Position numbers and translations under genes: made by a program
Source of the DNA: Acidovorax sp. A1169
GTDB lineage: Bacteria; Pseudomonadota; Gammaproteobacteria; Burkholderiales; Burkholderiaceae_C
DNA: 64,000 nt
Reading direction: 5' to 3'
Assembly (NCBI RefSeq): GCF_030704685.1
Contig: NZ_JAUZDX010000005.1
Location: 124,001 to 188,000, forward strand
In this document: piece by piece, positions 7,798-16,600 of the stretch
How the letters are laid out: each line of letters opens with the position of its first letter
Position numbering within the stretch: position 1 is the stretch's first letter
Notes under the pieces: model-generated
Seen by the model: the letters and a program-made list of their open reading frames with translations, nothing else
What the model was told of the DNA's origin: nothing
Database searches by the model: none

Positions 7798-8904
7798 TCA
7801 GGCAACGGCCTGAAGCCGGTGCACCTGGCCCTGCACAACAGCCTCACCTGCTCCGGCCTGCCGCAGGGTGCCGAACAGGTCCTTGGGGTTGGCCAGGTCG
7901 GGAATCAGCTGGATGCGCTCGCCCACGCCCAGTTCCAGCGCCGCATCGCGCATGAAGCGCAGGGCCGAGAAGTCCTCGAGCGCAAAACCCACGGAATCGA
8001 AAATCGTCACCTCGGCATCGCTCGCGCGGCCGGCCTCGCGGCCGGCCAGCACCTGCCACAGCTCGGTCACAGCGAAGTCGGCCGGCATCTGCTGGATCTC
8101 GCCCTCGATGCGGGTCTGGGGCGGGTACTCGACGAACACCCGGCCGCGCGTGAGCACCTCGGCCTGCAGCTCGGTCTTGCCGGGGCAGTCGCCGCCCACG
8201 GCGTTGATGTGCATACCGGGCGCCACCATGTCGGCGGTGATGATGGTGGCGCGGGTCTTGTCGGCCGTCACCGTGGTCACGATGTCGGCGCCGCGCACGG
8301 CCTCGGCCGTGCTGCCGCACACGGTGACCACCAGGCCCGATGGCCGCAGGTTGGCCTGCAGCTTGGCGGTGGCGGCAGGGTCGGTGTCGTACAGCCGCAC
8401 TTCGGTGATGCCCAGCAGGTGCTGGAAGGCCAGGGCCTGGAATTCGCTCTGCGCGCCGTTGCCGATCAGGGCCATCACCCGGCTGCCGGGCCGCGCCAGG
8501 GCCTTAGCCGCAACGGCCGACATGGCAGCCGTGCGCAGGGCGGTGGTCAGGGTCAGCTCGCTGAGCAATTGCGGCGTGCCCGTGGCCACGTCGGCCAGCA
8601 CGCCGAAGGCCATCACGGTGGACAGGCCCAGGCGCGTGTTCTTGGGGTGGCCGTTGACGTACTTGAAGGTGTAGGTCGCGTCGTCGGCGATCGGCATGAG
8701 CTCGATCGCACCGTCGGGCGAGTAGCTGGCCACCCGGGCCGACTTGTCGAAGCTCTCCCAGCGCAGGAAGTCCTCGGTGATGTTGGCGGCAATGCCGGCA
8801 AGGCAGGCCGCAAGGCCCTTGCGCCGGATCAGCTCCACCGCTTCGGGGGCGCTCAGATAGAGGGTGGATACGCTGGTGTGGTGGGGGGTGGCGTCGTGTC
8901 GCAT
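7798..8904 (-). CDS. Ornithine cyclodeaminase / mu-crystallin family protein
   Basis: A 368-residue NAD-binding protein of the ornithine cyclodeaminase family, which converts ornithine to proline with loss of ammonia or acts on related amino and imino acids. Visible are DDATYTFKYVNGHPKN (substrate loop with Lys), the Rossmann-type MALIGNGAQSEFQALAF and the INAVGGDCPGKTEL segment. The start at MRHDATPHH follows GGAGA about 9 bp upstream; the longer frame reaches into the divergent regulator's promoter. The Lrp-type regulator on the other strand is its likely controller. Confidence 0.9.
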   Translation of the reverse strand: MRHDATPHHTSVSTLYLSAPEAVELIRRKGLAACLAGIAANITEDFLRWESFDKSARVASYSPDGAIELMPIADDATYTFKYVNGHPKNTRLGLSTVMAFGVLADVATGTPQLLSELTLTTALRTAAMSAVAAKALARPGSRVMALIGNGAQSEFQALAFQHLLGITEVRLYDTDPAATAKLQANLRPSGLVVTVCGSTAEAVRGADIVTTVTADKTRATIITADMVAPGMHINAVGGDCPGKTELQAEVLTRGRVFVEYPPQTRIEGEIQQMPADFAVTELWQVLAGREAGRASDAEVTIFDSVGFALEDFSALRFMRDAALELGVGERIQLIPDLANPKDLFGTLRQAGAGEAVVQGQVHRLQAVA

Positions 8905-9032
8905 GGGGTGTCTCCGGTTCGGTGGCATCCAGTGTCCAGCGGGCACGAGGCAATGTGAATCGGCAAAAATGTACCAAAATGCGCGGTTGATTGTCAAAAT
9001 GGCAGCGATTGCTCACTTTTTGCATCACCACC

Positions 9033-9452
9033 ATGGATGAACTCGACCGCTCCCTGATTGCCCTGCTGCGTGGCAATGCCCGCATGAACGTCGCCGACCT
9101 GGCGCACAAGCTCGGCGTCTCGCGCGGCACGGTGACCAACCGCATCCGCAAGCTCGAAGACAGCCAGGTGATCGTGGGCTACACGGTCAAGCTGCGGCCC
9201 GAGGCCGAGCCCGACCGCATCCGTGCCTGGATGGGGGTGCTGGTGGAGGGCAACCAGTCGCGCCAGGTGGTGGCCAGCCTGCTGGGCGAGCCCGGCGTGG
9301 CCGCCCTGCACGACACCAATGGCCGCTGGGACCTGCTGGCAGAGCTGGAGGCCGGCAGCATGGCCGAGCTGGCGCAGGTGCTCGAGCGCATCCGACTGAT
9401 TTCGGGCATCCGAGGCACCGAGACCAATATTCACCTCACGACCTACCGCTAG
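9033..9452 (+). CDS. Lrp/AsnC family transcriptional regulator
   Basis: A 139-residue Lrp/AsnC protein. Residues 1-60 are the HTH (MDELDRSLIALLRGNARM, LAHKLGVSRGTVTNRIRKLE, VIVGYTVKL) and ~65-139 the RAM ligand-binding domain. It is divergent from the ornithine cyclodeaminase gene, separated by 128 bp; this family commonly senses an amino acid and controls the adjacent catabolic gene. The start at 9033 is the family-typical M-D-x-x-D; an upstream in-frame ATG at 8991 would add 14 atypical residues. Confidence 0.92.
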   Translation: MDELDRSLIALLRGNARMNVADLAHKLGVSRGTVTNRIRKLEDSQVIVGYTVKLRPEAEPDRIRAWMGVLVEGNQSRQVVASLLGEPGVAALHDTNGRWDLLAELEAGSMAELAQVLERIRLISGIRGTETNIHLTTYR

Positions 9453-9469
9453 CGGTTGGCAGGCAGTGC

Positions 9470-10201
9470 TCAGCCGATCTGGCCGCCCAGGCTGCGTGCG
9501 GCTTCGAGCACGCTTTTCACGTAGCGCTCGTCGTAGCGGTGGGCCGGCATGGTCAGCGTGACGGCAGCAGCCACCGTGCCATCGGCGGCAAACACGGGTG
9601 CCGAGATGCCCGCCACCTCGCTGAGCCGGTCGCCCACGCTGGCCAGGTAGCCGTCGGCGCGTATGCGCGCGTACAGCGCGCGGTCATGCCGGCCGAGCGA
9701 GTTGGACAGCGCGGCATCGAAGGCCACCAGCACCCGGCCGCCCGTGCCCCGGTCCAGCGGCAGCAGGTCGCCTGCGCGGATATGGTCGCGGATGGGGTGC
9801 GGCGAGTCCACGCGGAACTGGCACAGCCGCGCATCGCCCTGACGCACGTGGTAGGCCGCGCTCTCGCCCGTGGCGGCCACCAGCTCGCGCAGCACGGGCA
9901 GCACCACCCGGTCGAGCGAGAACGAGGCGGCATACAGCGCATGCAACCGCCCCACCTCGGGCCCGATGGCATAGCGGCCGTCGTCCAGGCGCTGCACCCA
10001 GCGCGCATGCTCGAGCGAGGCCAAGAGGCGCAGCGCCGTGCTCTTGTACAGCCGGGTGCGCGTGGCCAGCTCTGTCAGGGCCAGCGGCCCGTCGCCCTGG
10101 CGGAAGGCTGCCATCAGGCTCAGGGCGCGGTCCACGGCAGCCGCGCCGCCCGGGGCGGCATCGGCATCGGCAACGGATTCGGAAACGGCTTTGCGGGGCA
10201 T
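9470..10201 (-). CDS. IclR family transcriptional regulator
   Basis: A 243-residue IclR regulator. The N-terminal winged helix spans ~20-80 (AAVDRALSLMAAF, LALTELATRTRLYKSTALRL, GRYAIGPEV) and the C-terminal effector domain ~95-240 (AAYHVRQGDARLCQFRVDSP, RGTGGRVLVAFD, ISAPVFAADGTVAAAVTL). It is convergent with the Lrp gene and not clearly linked to a target operon in this window. Effector and targets are unknown. Confidence 0.92.
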   Translation of the reverse strand: MPRKAVSESVADADAAPGGAAAVDRALSLMAAFRQGDGPLALTELATRTRLYKSTALRLLASLEHARWVQRLDDGRYAIGPEVGRLHALYAASFSLDRVVLPVLRELVAATGESAAYHVRQGDARLCQFRVDSPHPIRDHIRAGDLLPLDRGTGGRVLVAFDAALSNSLGRHDRALYARIRADGYLASVGDRLSEVAGISAPVFAADGTVAAAVTLTMPAHRYDERYVKSVLEAARSLGGQIG

Positions 10202-10300
10202 GGAGACCAGGGCGCGCGAAGGAGTCGTCCAAGAGAATGAGGTTCTGTCTATTGAAACATTGATGCCCCCACCCGTCCAGCCCGTGCCGCAACGGCCATG

Positions 10301-10322
10301 AAAAAGCGGCCCGCAGGCCGCT
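10301..10322 (-). terminator. Rho-independent terminator of the acyl-CoA-binding protein gene
   Basis: On the minus strand AGCGGCC-TGCG-GGCCGCT is followed at once by TTTT. It lies 27 bp past the acyl-CoA-binding protein stop codon, in the correct orientation. Confidence 0.8.
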
Positions 10323-10348
10323 CGGTCAGTCGCGGGGTATGGCCCGGA

Positions 10349-10603
10349 TCAGCTGAGCTCGGTGATCAGGTCGATGTACTGCTGCTTGGCGGCATCGGCC
10401 TCGGTGCCCTTGAGCGCATTCCAGGCATCCCACTTGGCGCGGCCCACCATGTCGGAGAAGCTGGGCTTCTTTTCGGTGTTGTCGCCCACGGTGGCCTGCT
10501 TGTACAGCGCGTAGATCTTGAGCAGCGTGGCGTTGTTGGGGCGCTCGCTCAGGTTCTCGGAATTGGCTTTGGCGGCTTCGAAGGCGGCATTCAGGTCGGC
10601 CAT
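10349..10603 (-). CDS. Acyl-CoA-binding protein
   Basis: An 84-residue protein with the full ACBP fold signature: MADLNAAFEAAKANSENL, NNATLLKIYALYKQATVGDN and FSDMVGRAKWDAWNALKGT. These small cytosolic proteins bind and buffer long-chain acyl-CoA esters. AAGGAG stands 8 bp upstream of the ATG. The open frame is much longer upstream, but only this part matches the family. It is divergent from the wax ester synthase/DGAT gene, which uses acyl-CoA, so a joint role in storage lipid metabolism is plausible. Confidence 0.93.
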   Translation of the reverse strand: MADLNAAFEAAKANSENLSERPNNATLLKIYALYKQATVGDNTEKKPSFSDMVGRAKWDAWNALKGTEADAAKQQYIDLITELS

Positions 10604-10754
10604 GGGGTTGCTCCTTGGGGTTCGAAAGATGGGGGAGGGAAAGAACGGTGTCGGCAATGGTTTGCTGCGTTGTATCTTACGGTCAGTGCGCGAGCGAAAG
10701 TCGCGCAATCCATAGAGGCAAGCCCCCAAAACAACCACAACAGGTGTACATCCG

Positions 10755-12398
10755 ATGGTGACCCGCATTGCTGCTCCCAACGCCACCCGCCCCGAAGGCC
10801 TGGCCAGCCCGCTGAACACCGCCTCCACGGTCGCCCGCAAGGCGCGGGCCACAACTGCGGCAGCCGCCCAGGCCCTGCCACCCGCTGCACGCAAGGCCGC
10901 CGGCGTGGTGCAGAAGAACGTGCGCCGCGCCGCCACCGGCATGCTGGGCCTGTCGGGCGAGCGCATGAGCAAGGTCGACACGGCCTGGCTGCGCATGGAC
11001 TCGGGCAGCAACCTGATGATGATCAACGGCGTGTGGACGCTGGCCCCCGGCATCGCCTGGGAGGCGCTGTGCGAGCGCGTGCAGCAGCGCCTGCTGCAGT
11101 ACCCGCGCTTTCGCCAGCGCGTGGTCGAGGACGCGGCCGGTGCCACCTGGGTCGAAGACCGGCAGTTCGACATCGCCGCCCACGTGCTGCGCGAGACCCT
11201 GCCGCAGGAGCCCGGCCAGAGCATGCAGCGCGCCCTGCAGGACCGCGTGGGTGAGCTGGCCATGCAGCCGCTGGACCCGCGCCGCCCGCTGTGGCAGATG
11301 CACCTGGTCGAGAACTTCACGGGGGATGACGGCCAACAGGGTAGCGCGCTGATCGTGCGCATACACCACTGCATCGCCGACGGCATTGCGCTGATCTCGG
11401 TCACGATGTCCATCGTGGACGGTGGCGCCGAGCCGCCCAAGCGCAGCCGCAAGGAGCGCGAGGCCGCCGCGACGGCCGAGGACTGGATCGCCGACGCACT
11501 GATCAAGCCCCTGGCCGGACTCACCGTGAAGGCATTGGACCTGGCGGGCGACGGCGCGGCGCGTTCGTTCAAGGTGCTGGGCGACCCCGAGAAGGCCATG
11601 CAGCACGGCCTGGCCGGCACCATGGACATGGCGCGCGTGGCCTACCAGCTGGTGAGCGATGCGGCGGCCCTGGCGCTGATGCCCGACGATTCGCCCACGC
11701 GCCTGAAGGGCCAGCCCGGCCGGGCCAAGCGTGTGGCCTGGTGCCCGCCGATCCCGCTCGAAGAGGTCAAGGCCATTGGCAAGGCACTGAACTGCTCGAT
11801 CAACGACGTGCTGATGTCTTGTGTGGCGGGTGCCATCGGGGGCTATTTGCGCAGCCAGGGCGATGACCCGACGGGCCAGGAGATCCGCGCCATGATCCCG
11901 GTCAACCTGCGCCCCATGGAGGAGGCCTGGAAGCTCGGTAACCGCTTCGGCCTGGTGCCGCTGGTGCTGCCCATCGGCGTGGCCAACCCGGTGGAACGCG
12001 TCTACGAGGTGCGCCGGCGCATGAATGCCTTGAAGGGCAGCACCCAGCCCATCCTCGCGTTCGCGATGCTGGCCGTGGCGGGCCTGATGATCAAGCCCGC
12101 GCAGGACGCGCTGCTCAACCTCTTCGGCCGCAAGACCACGGCGGTGATGACCAATGTGCCCGGCCCCAAGGAGCAGCTCACGCTGTGCGGCGCGCGCGTC
12201 ACGCAGTGCATGTTCTGGGTGCCGCAGTCGGGGGACATCGGCCTGGGGGTCTCCATCCTGAGCTACGGCGGCGGCGTGCAGTTCGGCGTGATCACCGACA
12301 CCACGCTGTGCCCCGAGCCGCAGCTCATCATCGATGCATTCGCGCCCGAGTTCGACCAGCTCTCGCTGCTCACGCTGATGCTGCCCTGGGGAGATTGA
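10755..12398 (+). CDS. Wax ester synthase / acyl-CoA:diacylglycerol acyltransferase (WS/DGAT)
   Basis: A 547-residue bifunctional acyltransferase of the wax ester synthase/DGAT family, which esterifies fatty alcohols or diacylglycerol with acyl-CoA. The catalytic HHxxxDG motif is intact as HHCIADG at residues 204-210. Other family blocks are PLDPRRPLWQMHLVE, NDVLMSCVAGAIGGYL, a LRPMEEAWKLGNRFG segment and TNVPGPKEQL. The first ~60 residues are a basic Ala-rich extension not usual in the family. It is preceded by a divergent acyl-CoA-binding protein gene and followed 4 bp later by a DUF922 gene. Confidence 0.92.
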   Translation: MVTRIAAPNATRPEGLASPLNTASTVARKARATTAAAAQALPPAARKAAGVVQKNVRRAATGMLGLSGERMSKVDTAWLRMDSGSNLMMINGVWTLAPGIAWEALCERVQQRLLQYPRFRQRVVEDAAGATWVEDRQFDIAAHVLRETLPQEPGQSMQRALQDRVGELAMQPLDPRRPLWQMHLVENFTGDDGQQGSALIVRIHHCIADGIALISVTMSIVDGGAEPPKRSRKEREAAATAEDWIADALIKPLAGLTVKALDLAGDGAARSFKVLGDPEKAMQHGLAGTMDMARVAYQLVSDAAALALMPDDSPTRLKGQPGRAKRVAWCPPIPLEEVKAIGKALNCSINDVLMSCVAGAIGGYLRSQGDDPTGQEIRAMIPVNLRPMEEAWKLGNRFGLVPLVLPIGVANPVERVYEVRRRMNALKGSTQPILAFAMLAVAGLMIKPAQDALLNLFGRKTTAVMTNVPGPKEQLTLCGARVTQCMFWVPQSGDIGLGVSILSYGGGVQFGVITDTTLCPEPQLIIDAFAPEFDQLSLLTLMLPWGD

Positions 12399-12402
12399 GA
12401 TC

Positions 12403-12963
12403 TTGCGCTGGTTGGTCGTTCTTGCGCTGGCCGTGCTGCAGCAACAGCCCGTCGGCGCCGCCGTGGTGCAGGAGCATGTGCAGCGGCCCTACCCCGTGCA
12501 TTTGCAGCCAGGGCAGACATTGCGCCAGGCGCTGCAGGCGGCCACGCCCATCGTGGTGGACGGCCGCCGCTTCCATGGCTACACCCGCTGGCATGTGCGC
12601 TGGAACTACCGCTGGTGGCGCGAGGCCTCGGGCCGCTGCGCGATCACAGAAGTCACCACCCGCCTGTCCACCGAAGTACAACTGCCCGAACTGCACAACG
12701 CCTCGCCACAACAGCAGGCCACCTTCGACCGCTACCTGCGCGCCTTGGCACAGCATGAGCAGGGGCATGCGCAGTTCGGGCGGGATGCGGCCCAGGCCAT
12801 CGACCAGGGCATTGCCCGGTTGCCCGCAGCCGCCGATTGCGCCACGCTGGAGCGCAACGCCGACGCGCTGGGCCGCCGCCTGCTCCAGGAGCATGTAGAA
12901 CGCGAGAAGCAGTACGACCGGGATACCGGCCACGGCGCCGCGCAGGGCGCACGGCTGGAGTAA
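12403..12963 (+). CDS. DUF922 secreted predicted zinc protease
   Basis: A 186-residue exported protein: an N-terminal signal peptide (about residues 1-19, LVVLALAVLQQQPVGAA) and the DUF922 domain with HEQGHAQFG, an H-E-x-G-H zinc-protease-like motif, after a WHVRWNYRWWRE segment. The TTG start at 12403 follows GGGGAGA, and the gene begins 4 bp after the WS/DGAT stop, so it is probably co-transcribed with it. Substrate and biological role are unknown. Confidence 0.78.
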   Translation: MRWLVVLALAVLQQQPVGAAVVQEHVQRPYPVHLQPGQTLRQALQAATPIVVDGRRFHGYTRWHVRWNYRWWREASGRCAITEVTTRLSTEVQLPELHNASPQQQATFDRYLRALAQHEQGHAQFGRDAAQAIDQGIARLPAAADCATLERNADALGRRLLQEHVEREKQYDRDTGHGAAQGARLE

Positions 12964-12969
12964 GGTCAG

Positions 12970-13545
12970 CTACGCGGGCAGGAATGCGGACAGCAGGCGC
13001 GAAACACTGGCCTGCACCGCAGGCACCGGCTCACCCAGCTGCACGCGCACGATGGCGCCCTCCACCACCAGGGCCAGGGCCTGCGCATCCTGCGCTTGCG
13101 TGGCCGCGAACGGCAGCAGGGTCGCCAGCAGGTCCGCCATGTCCTGCTTGTGGCGGCGGGCGATGGCGTTCACTTCAGGCACCGTGTCGCCCAACTCGCT
13201 CACGCTGTTGATGAAGGCGCAGCCGCGAAAGTCCTCGCGCCCGAACCACTCCCCCAGCGCCGCAGGCAAGGCGGCCAGGCCCTTTTTCGCCCGGCCATGC
13301 CGTTGCAGCGCATCGGCAAACCAGCCCATCCACAGCACGTGCCGGTATTCCAGGTAGGCGCAGACGAGATCGTTCTTGCTTGGAAAGTGCCGGTAGAAGG
13401 TCACCTTGGTCACCCCCGACTCGGCGATCACCTTGTCGATGCCCGTGGCGCGGATGCCTTCGCGGTAGAACAACCGGTGCGCCGTTTGCAGCAGGCGGTC
13501 CCGGGCAGGCAGGTCTTTGATGTCAGTGGTCGGGGCAAGCAGCAT
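12970..13545 (-). CDS. TetR/AcrR family transcriptional regulator
   Basis: A 191-residue TetR regulator. The HTH lies at ~12-58 (DRLLQTAHRLFYREGIRATG, VIAESGVTKVTFYRHFPSK, DLVCAYLEYR); the C-terminal domain includes GEWFGREDFRGCAFINSVSE, typical of a large betaproteobacterial subfamily. The ATG at 13545 is chosen because the longer frame would run through two operator palindromes. It is divergent from a DUF1348 gene, the probable target along with itself. Inducer unknown. Confidence 0.9.
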   Translation of the reverse strand: MLLAPTTDIKDLPARDRLLQTAHRLFYREGIRATGIDKVIAESGVTKVTFYRHFPSKNDLVCAYLEYRHVLWMGWFADALQRHGRAKKGLAALPAALGEWFGREDFRGCAFINSVSELGDTVPEVNAIARRHKQDMADLLATLLPFAATQAQDAQALALVVEGAIVRVQLGEPVPAVQASVSRLLSAFLPA

Positions 13546-13553
13546 GGCCCATT

Positions 13554-13608
13554 GTAGACAAGTCTGTCTACCTGCGGATATGATGCACATGTAGACAGAC
13601 CTGTCCAC
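13554..13608. promoter_or_regulatory. Tandem TetR operators in a divergent promoter
   Basis: Two copies of the same palindrome: GTAGACA-AGTC-TGTCTAC at 13554-13571 (perfect) and GTAGACA-GACC-TGTCCAC at 13591-13608 (one mismatch), 37 bp apart, roughly 3.5 helical turns. They lie between the tetR start (13545) and the DUF1348 gene. Binding by the adjacent TetR protein is inferred. Confidence 0.75.
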
Positions 13609-13642
13609 ATGCATTTCACCCTTTCCAACCGAGGTACTGCCC

Positions 13643-14110
13643 ATGGAATCCCGCCCGCCCCTGCCTCCCTTCACCCTGGAGACCGCGATCCAGAAAGTCC
13701 GCCTGGCCGAAGACGGCTGGAACTCGCGCGACCCGGCGCGCGTGGCTCTCGCCTATACGCAAGACACACGCTGGCGCAACCGGGCGGAGTTCCCCGTGGG
13801 GCGCGAGGCCGCGCGGCAGTTTCTTGAACGCAAGTGGGCGCGCGAGCTCGACTACCGGCTCATCAAGGAGATCTGGGCGTTCGGCTCGCACCGCATCGGG
13901 GTGCGCTTCGCCTACGAATGGCATGACGATGCGGGCAATTGGTATCGCAGCCACGGCAACGAGAATTGGGAGTTCGACGACGCCGGGCTGATGGCGGTGC
14001 GCCACGCCAGCATCAACGACCAGCCGATCAAGGCGGCAGACCGGCTGTTCTTCTGGCCCCAGGGCCGGCGCCCGGACGACCATCCGGGGCTGACCGAACT
14101 GGGGTTGTAA
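13643..14110 (+). CDS. DUF1348 / nuclear transport factor 2-like protein
   Basis: A 155-residue NTF2-fold protein of the DUF1348 family: [56 protein letters not shown] and [20 protein letters not shown] are all family-typical. The fold is a small-molecule pocket also used by SnoaL-like enzymes, but the reaction for this family is not established to my knowledge. It is controlled, by context, by the divergent TetR gene with two shared operators. Confidence 0.88.
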   Translation: MESRPPLPPFTLETAIQKVRLAEDGWNSRDPARVALAYTQDTRWRNRAEFPVGREAARQFLERKWARELDYRLIKEIWAFGSHRIGVRFAYEWHDDAGNWYRSHGNENWEFDDAGLMAVRHASINDQPIKAADRLFFWPQGRRPDDHPGLTELGL

Positions 14111-14111
14111 G

Positions 14112-15209
14112 TCAGCCCTTCAGGCCATCCACAGCCTGGAACATGGACTGGCGCGCCTGGCTAACGATCTGGCCCTTCCAGGCGTCCGTGTCCGTGTAGA
14201 ACGCTTCCAGCATCTGCGCCTTGATCTGCTTTGCCTGCTCGGCCGGCGCCTGGGGATGCAGGTTGAGCCATTGCTCGGCGCGGATGGCGTTCATCACGTC
14301 GAGCACGGGAACGGTGCCGTATTCCATGGCGATGCCGGTGCTCTCGGCGTGCGGGCATTCGTCGTAGATCGCGTTCCACATCAGCCCGGTGAGGAAGGCC
14401 GAGGTCGAGGAGCCGTCGTAGATCGAGGTGACCGGCGTGGCGCCGCCGCCGTCCCACCAGGCGCGTGCGCGGGCCACCGAGGCGTCGTCGTCCTTGCCCG
14501 CGTAGATGCGTTCGCCGTGGCCACTGGGGCCCAGGCCGGTGTGCAGGTCGATCCAGGCGATCTGCGAGGCACGGGCACCATGCTGGCGCAGCACTTGGCG
14601 CAGCGTGCGGTTGCTCCAGGTGGGCTCGGTGCCGCCGAAGAACACGCCTTCGGGAAACTCGTGCTGGCCGCGCGAGATGGCGGCTTGCCAGGATGCCTCG
14701 CCCTTGGTGTCTATGTACCGCTGCACGGCCGCCAGGTTGTCGGCCGACGGTGGCCACACTTCAGGCAGCAGCAGGGGCTGCACCTCGCGGTAGGCCTCGT
14801 TCACGGGCAGCGGCTTTGAAAAATCCTGATAGTTGCGGTTCAGGTCCACGTTCTCGTGCGTGAAACGGCGCACGTGCGAGAAGCCATAGGGGTTGAGTGC
14901 ATGGATGTAGAGCGTGGCCACGCCCGCCGCGTGCGCCTTGTCGCGCCACTCCTGGTCGTGCAGCGCGAACACCTGCACCCCGCTGCCGCAGTAGCCTTCC
15001 ACGCCATGGCAGGCGCTGCTCACGATGAGCAGCTTGGTCGCATCGGCCGGACCGTCGCGCACCACGTCCATGGCCAGGTCTTCACCATCGCGCCCTTTGA
15101 GTGGGTGGGCATGCGACTCGATGGGCAGACCCGCTGCGGCCGCGCCCTCGAGAAACTTCTTGCGGGCCTGGGCGTAGCTGGGCGAAAAGGCGTCGACGAT
15201 GCCGATCAT
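14112..15209 (-). CDS. DUF2817 family M14-like zinc peptidase
   Basis: A 365-residue member of the DUF2817 family, related to M14 carboxypeptidases and succinylglutamate desuccinylase. The zinc-binding H-x-x-E is in SSACHGVEGYCGSG, the substrate-binding NVDLNRNYQDF follows, and the second zinc histidine is in IDLHTGLGPSGHGE. IAMEYGTVPVLDVMNA near the C-terminus carries the probable catalytic glutamate. The start at MIGIVDAF is family-typical. It stops 2 bp from the convergent DUF1348 gene. Substrate unknown. Confidence 0.88.
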   Translation of the reverse strand: MIGIVDAFSPSYAQARKKFLEGAAAAGLPIESHAHPLKGRDGEDLAMDVVRDGPADATKLLIVSSACHGVEGYCGSGVQVFALHDQEWRDKAHAAGVATLYIHALNPYGFSHVRRFTHENVDLNRNYQDFSKPLPVNEAYREVQPLLLPEVWPPSADNLAAVQRYIDTKGEASWQAAISRGQHEFPEGVFFGGTEPTWSNRTLRQVLRQHGARASQIAWIDLHTGLGPSGHGERIYAGKDDDASVARARAWWDGGGATPVTSIYDGSSTSAFLTGLMWNAIYDECPHAESTGIAMEYGTVPVLDVMNAIRAEQWLNLHPQAPAEQAKQIKAQMLEAFYTDTDAWKGQIVSQARQSMFQAVDGLKG

Positions 15210-15308
15210 GGGCGGTTGCTTTCGTGGGTGGGGTCGGGAACACAGTAAAACCCGGGGCACGCGAGGGCGCCCAGGGCTTCAGGAAAGAGACGACAACGGG
15301 TGCCGGTG

Positions 15309-16517
15309 TCAGGCTGCCGTAGGCTGTGCCAGCCAGTCCTCGGCCAGCTTCACCCAGTAGGTAGCGCCGAGGGGGATCAGGTCGTCGTTGAAGTCGTAGC
15401 TCGGGTTGTGCAGCGTGCAGGGGCCGCCGCCGTGGCCCATCTCGCGGTGCGCGCCGTCGCCGTTGGCGATGAAGCAGTAGGCACCGGGCTTGGCCTGCAG
15501 CATGAAGGCGAAGTCTTCCGCGCCCATGGTGGGCTCCTGCACCAGCACGTTGGCCTCGCCGACGATGCCAGCCATCACCTTGCGGGCAAAGTCGGCCTCG
15601 GCGGCCGAGTTCACGGTGGGCGGGTAGTTGCGGTGAAAGTGGAACTCGCAGGTGGCGTCGTGCGCGGCGCAGGTGTGCTCGGCCACCTGCTTCATGCGCT
15701 TTTCGATCATGTCCAGCACCTCGATGGAGAAGGTGCGCACCGTGCCCTGCAGCTCGCAGCTGTCGGGCACCACGTTGGTGGCTTCGCCGGCGTGCACCAT
15801 GGTCACCGAGATCACGCCCGCATCCACCGGCTTCTTGTTGCGGCTGATGATGGTCTGGAAGGCCTGCACCATCTGGCAGGCGATCGGCACCGGGTCGATG
15901 CCATTGTGCGGCAGCGCCGCATGGCTGCCCTTGCCGCGGATGGTGATCTTGAACTCGTTGCTCGACGCCATCACCGGGCCGGGGCTCACGGCGAACTGGC
16001 CCACGGGCATGCCGGGCCAGTTGTGCATGCCGTACACCGCCTGCATGGGGAACTGTTCGAACAGGCCGTCGGTGATCATCTCGCGCGCACCGCCGCCGCC
16101 CTCTTCGGCCGGCTGGAAGATCAGGTACACGGTGCCATCGAAATTGCGGTGCTTGGCAAAATGCTGCGCCGCCGCCAGCAGCATGGCGGTGTGGCCGTCG
16201 TGCCCGCAGGCGTGCATCTTGCCGGTGTGCTTGCTGGCATGGGCGAAGGTGTTGAACTCCTGCATGGGCAGCGCGTCCATGTCCGCGCGCAGGCCGATGG
16301 CCCGGCCGCTGGCGCCCCCGTCACGGCCCTTTACGATGCCCACCACACCCGTGGTGCCCAGGCCCCGGTGGATGGGAATGCCCCACTCCGTGAGCTTGTT
16401 GGCCACGACGTCGGCCGTGCGCACCTCTTCGAAGCACAGCTCGGGGTGGGCGTGAATGTCCCGGCGCACCGCTGCAATACTGGCCGCCTGGGTGACGATG
16501 GAGTCAATAACGTTCAT
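15309..16517 (-). CDS. M20 family amidohydrolase (hippurate hydrolase-like)
   Basis: A 402-residue M20D peptidase/amidohydrolase that removes acyl groups from amino acids. Metal ligands are visible in MHACGHDGHTAMLLAA, the dinuclear-site EEGGGGAREM and the C-terminal GAEDFAFMLQAKPGAYCF; the lid domain lies at ~190-300 (KGSHAALPHNGIDPV). It opens with the ADMDALPMQE-type N-terminal region. It is divergent from argE with 83 bp between starts; both remove N-acyl groups from amino acids. Confidence 0.93.
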   Translation of the reverse strand: MNVIDSIVTQAASIAAVRRDIHAHPELCFEEVRTADVVANKLTEWGIPIHRGLGTTGVVGIVKGRDGGASGRAIGLRADMDALPMQEFNTFAHASKHTGKMHACGHDGHTAMLLAAAQHFAKHRNFDGTVYLIFQPAEEGGGGAREMITDGLFEQFPMQAVYGMHNWPGMPVGQFAVSPGPVMASSNEFKITIRGKGSHAALPHNGIDPVPIACQMVQAFQTIISRNKKPVDAGVISVTMVHAGEATNVVPDSCELQGTVRTFSIEVLDMIEKRMKQVAEHTCAAHDATCEFHFHRNYPPTVNSAAEADFARKVMAGIVGEANVLVQEPTMGAEDFAFMLQAKPGAYCFIANGDGAHREMGHGGGPCTLHNPSYDFNDDLIPLGATYWVKLAEDWLAQPTAA

Positions 16518-16600
16518 GATATGTGTCCTTACGATTTCACAGTCTAGCCCGAGAGCAACCAGCGTGCCAACCCGGGTTATTTACTACACGAGCCCTTTTC

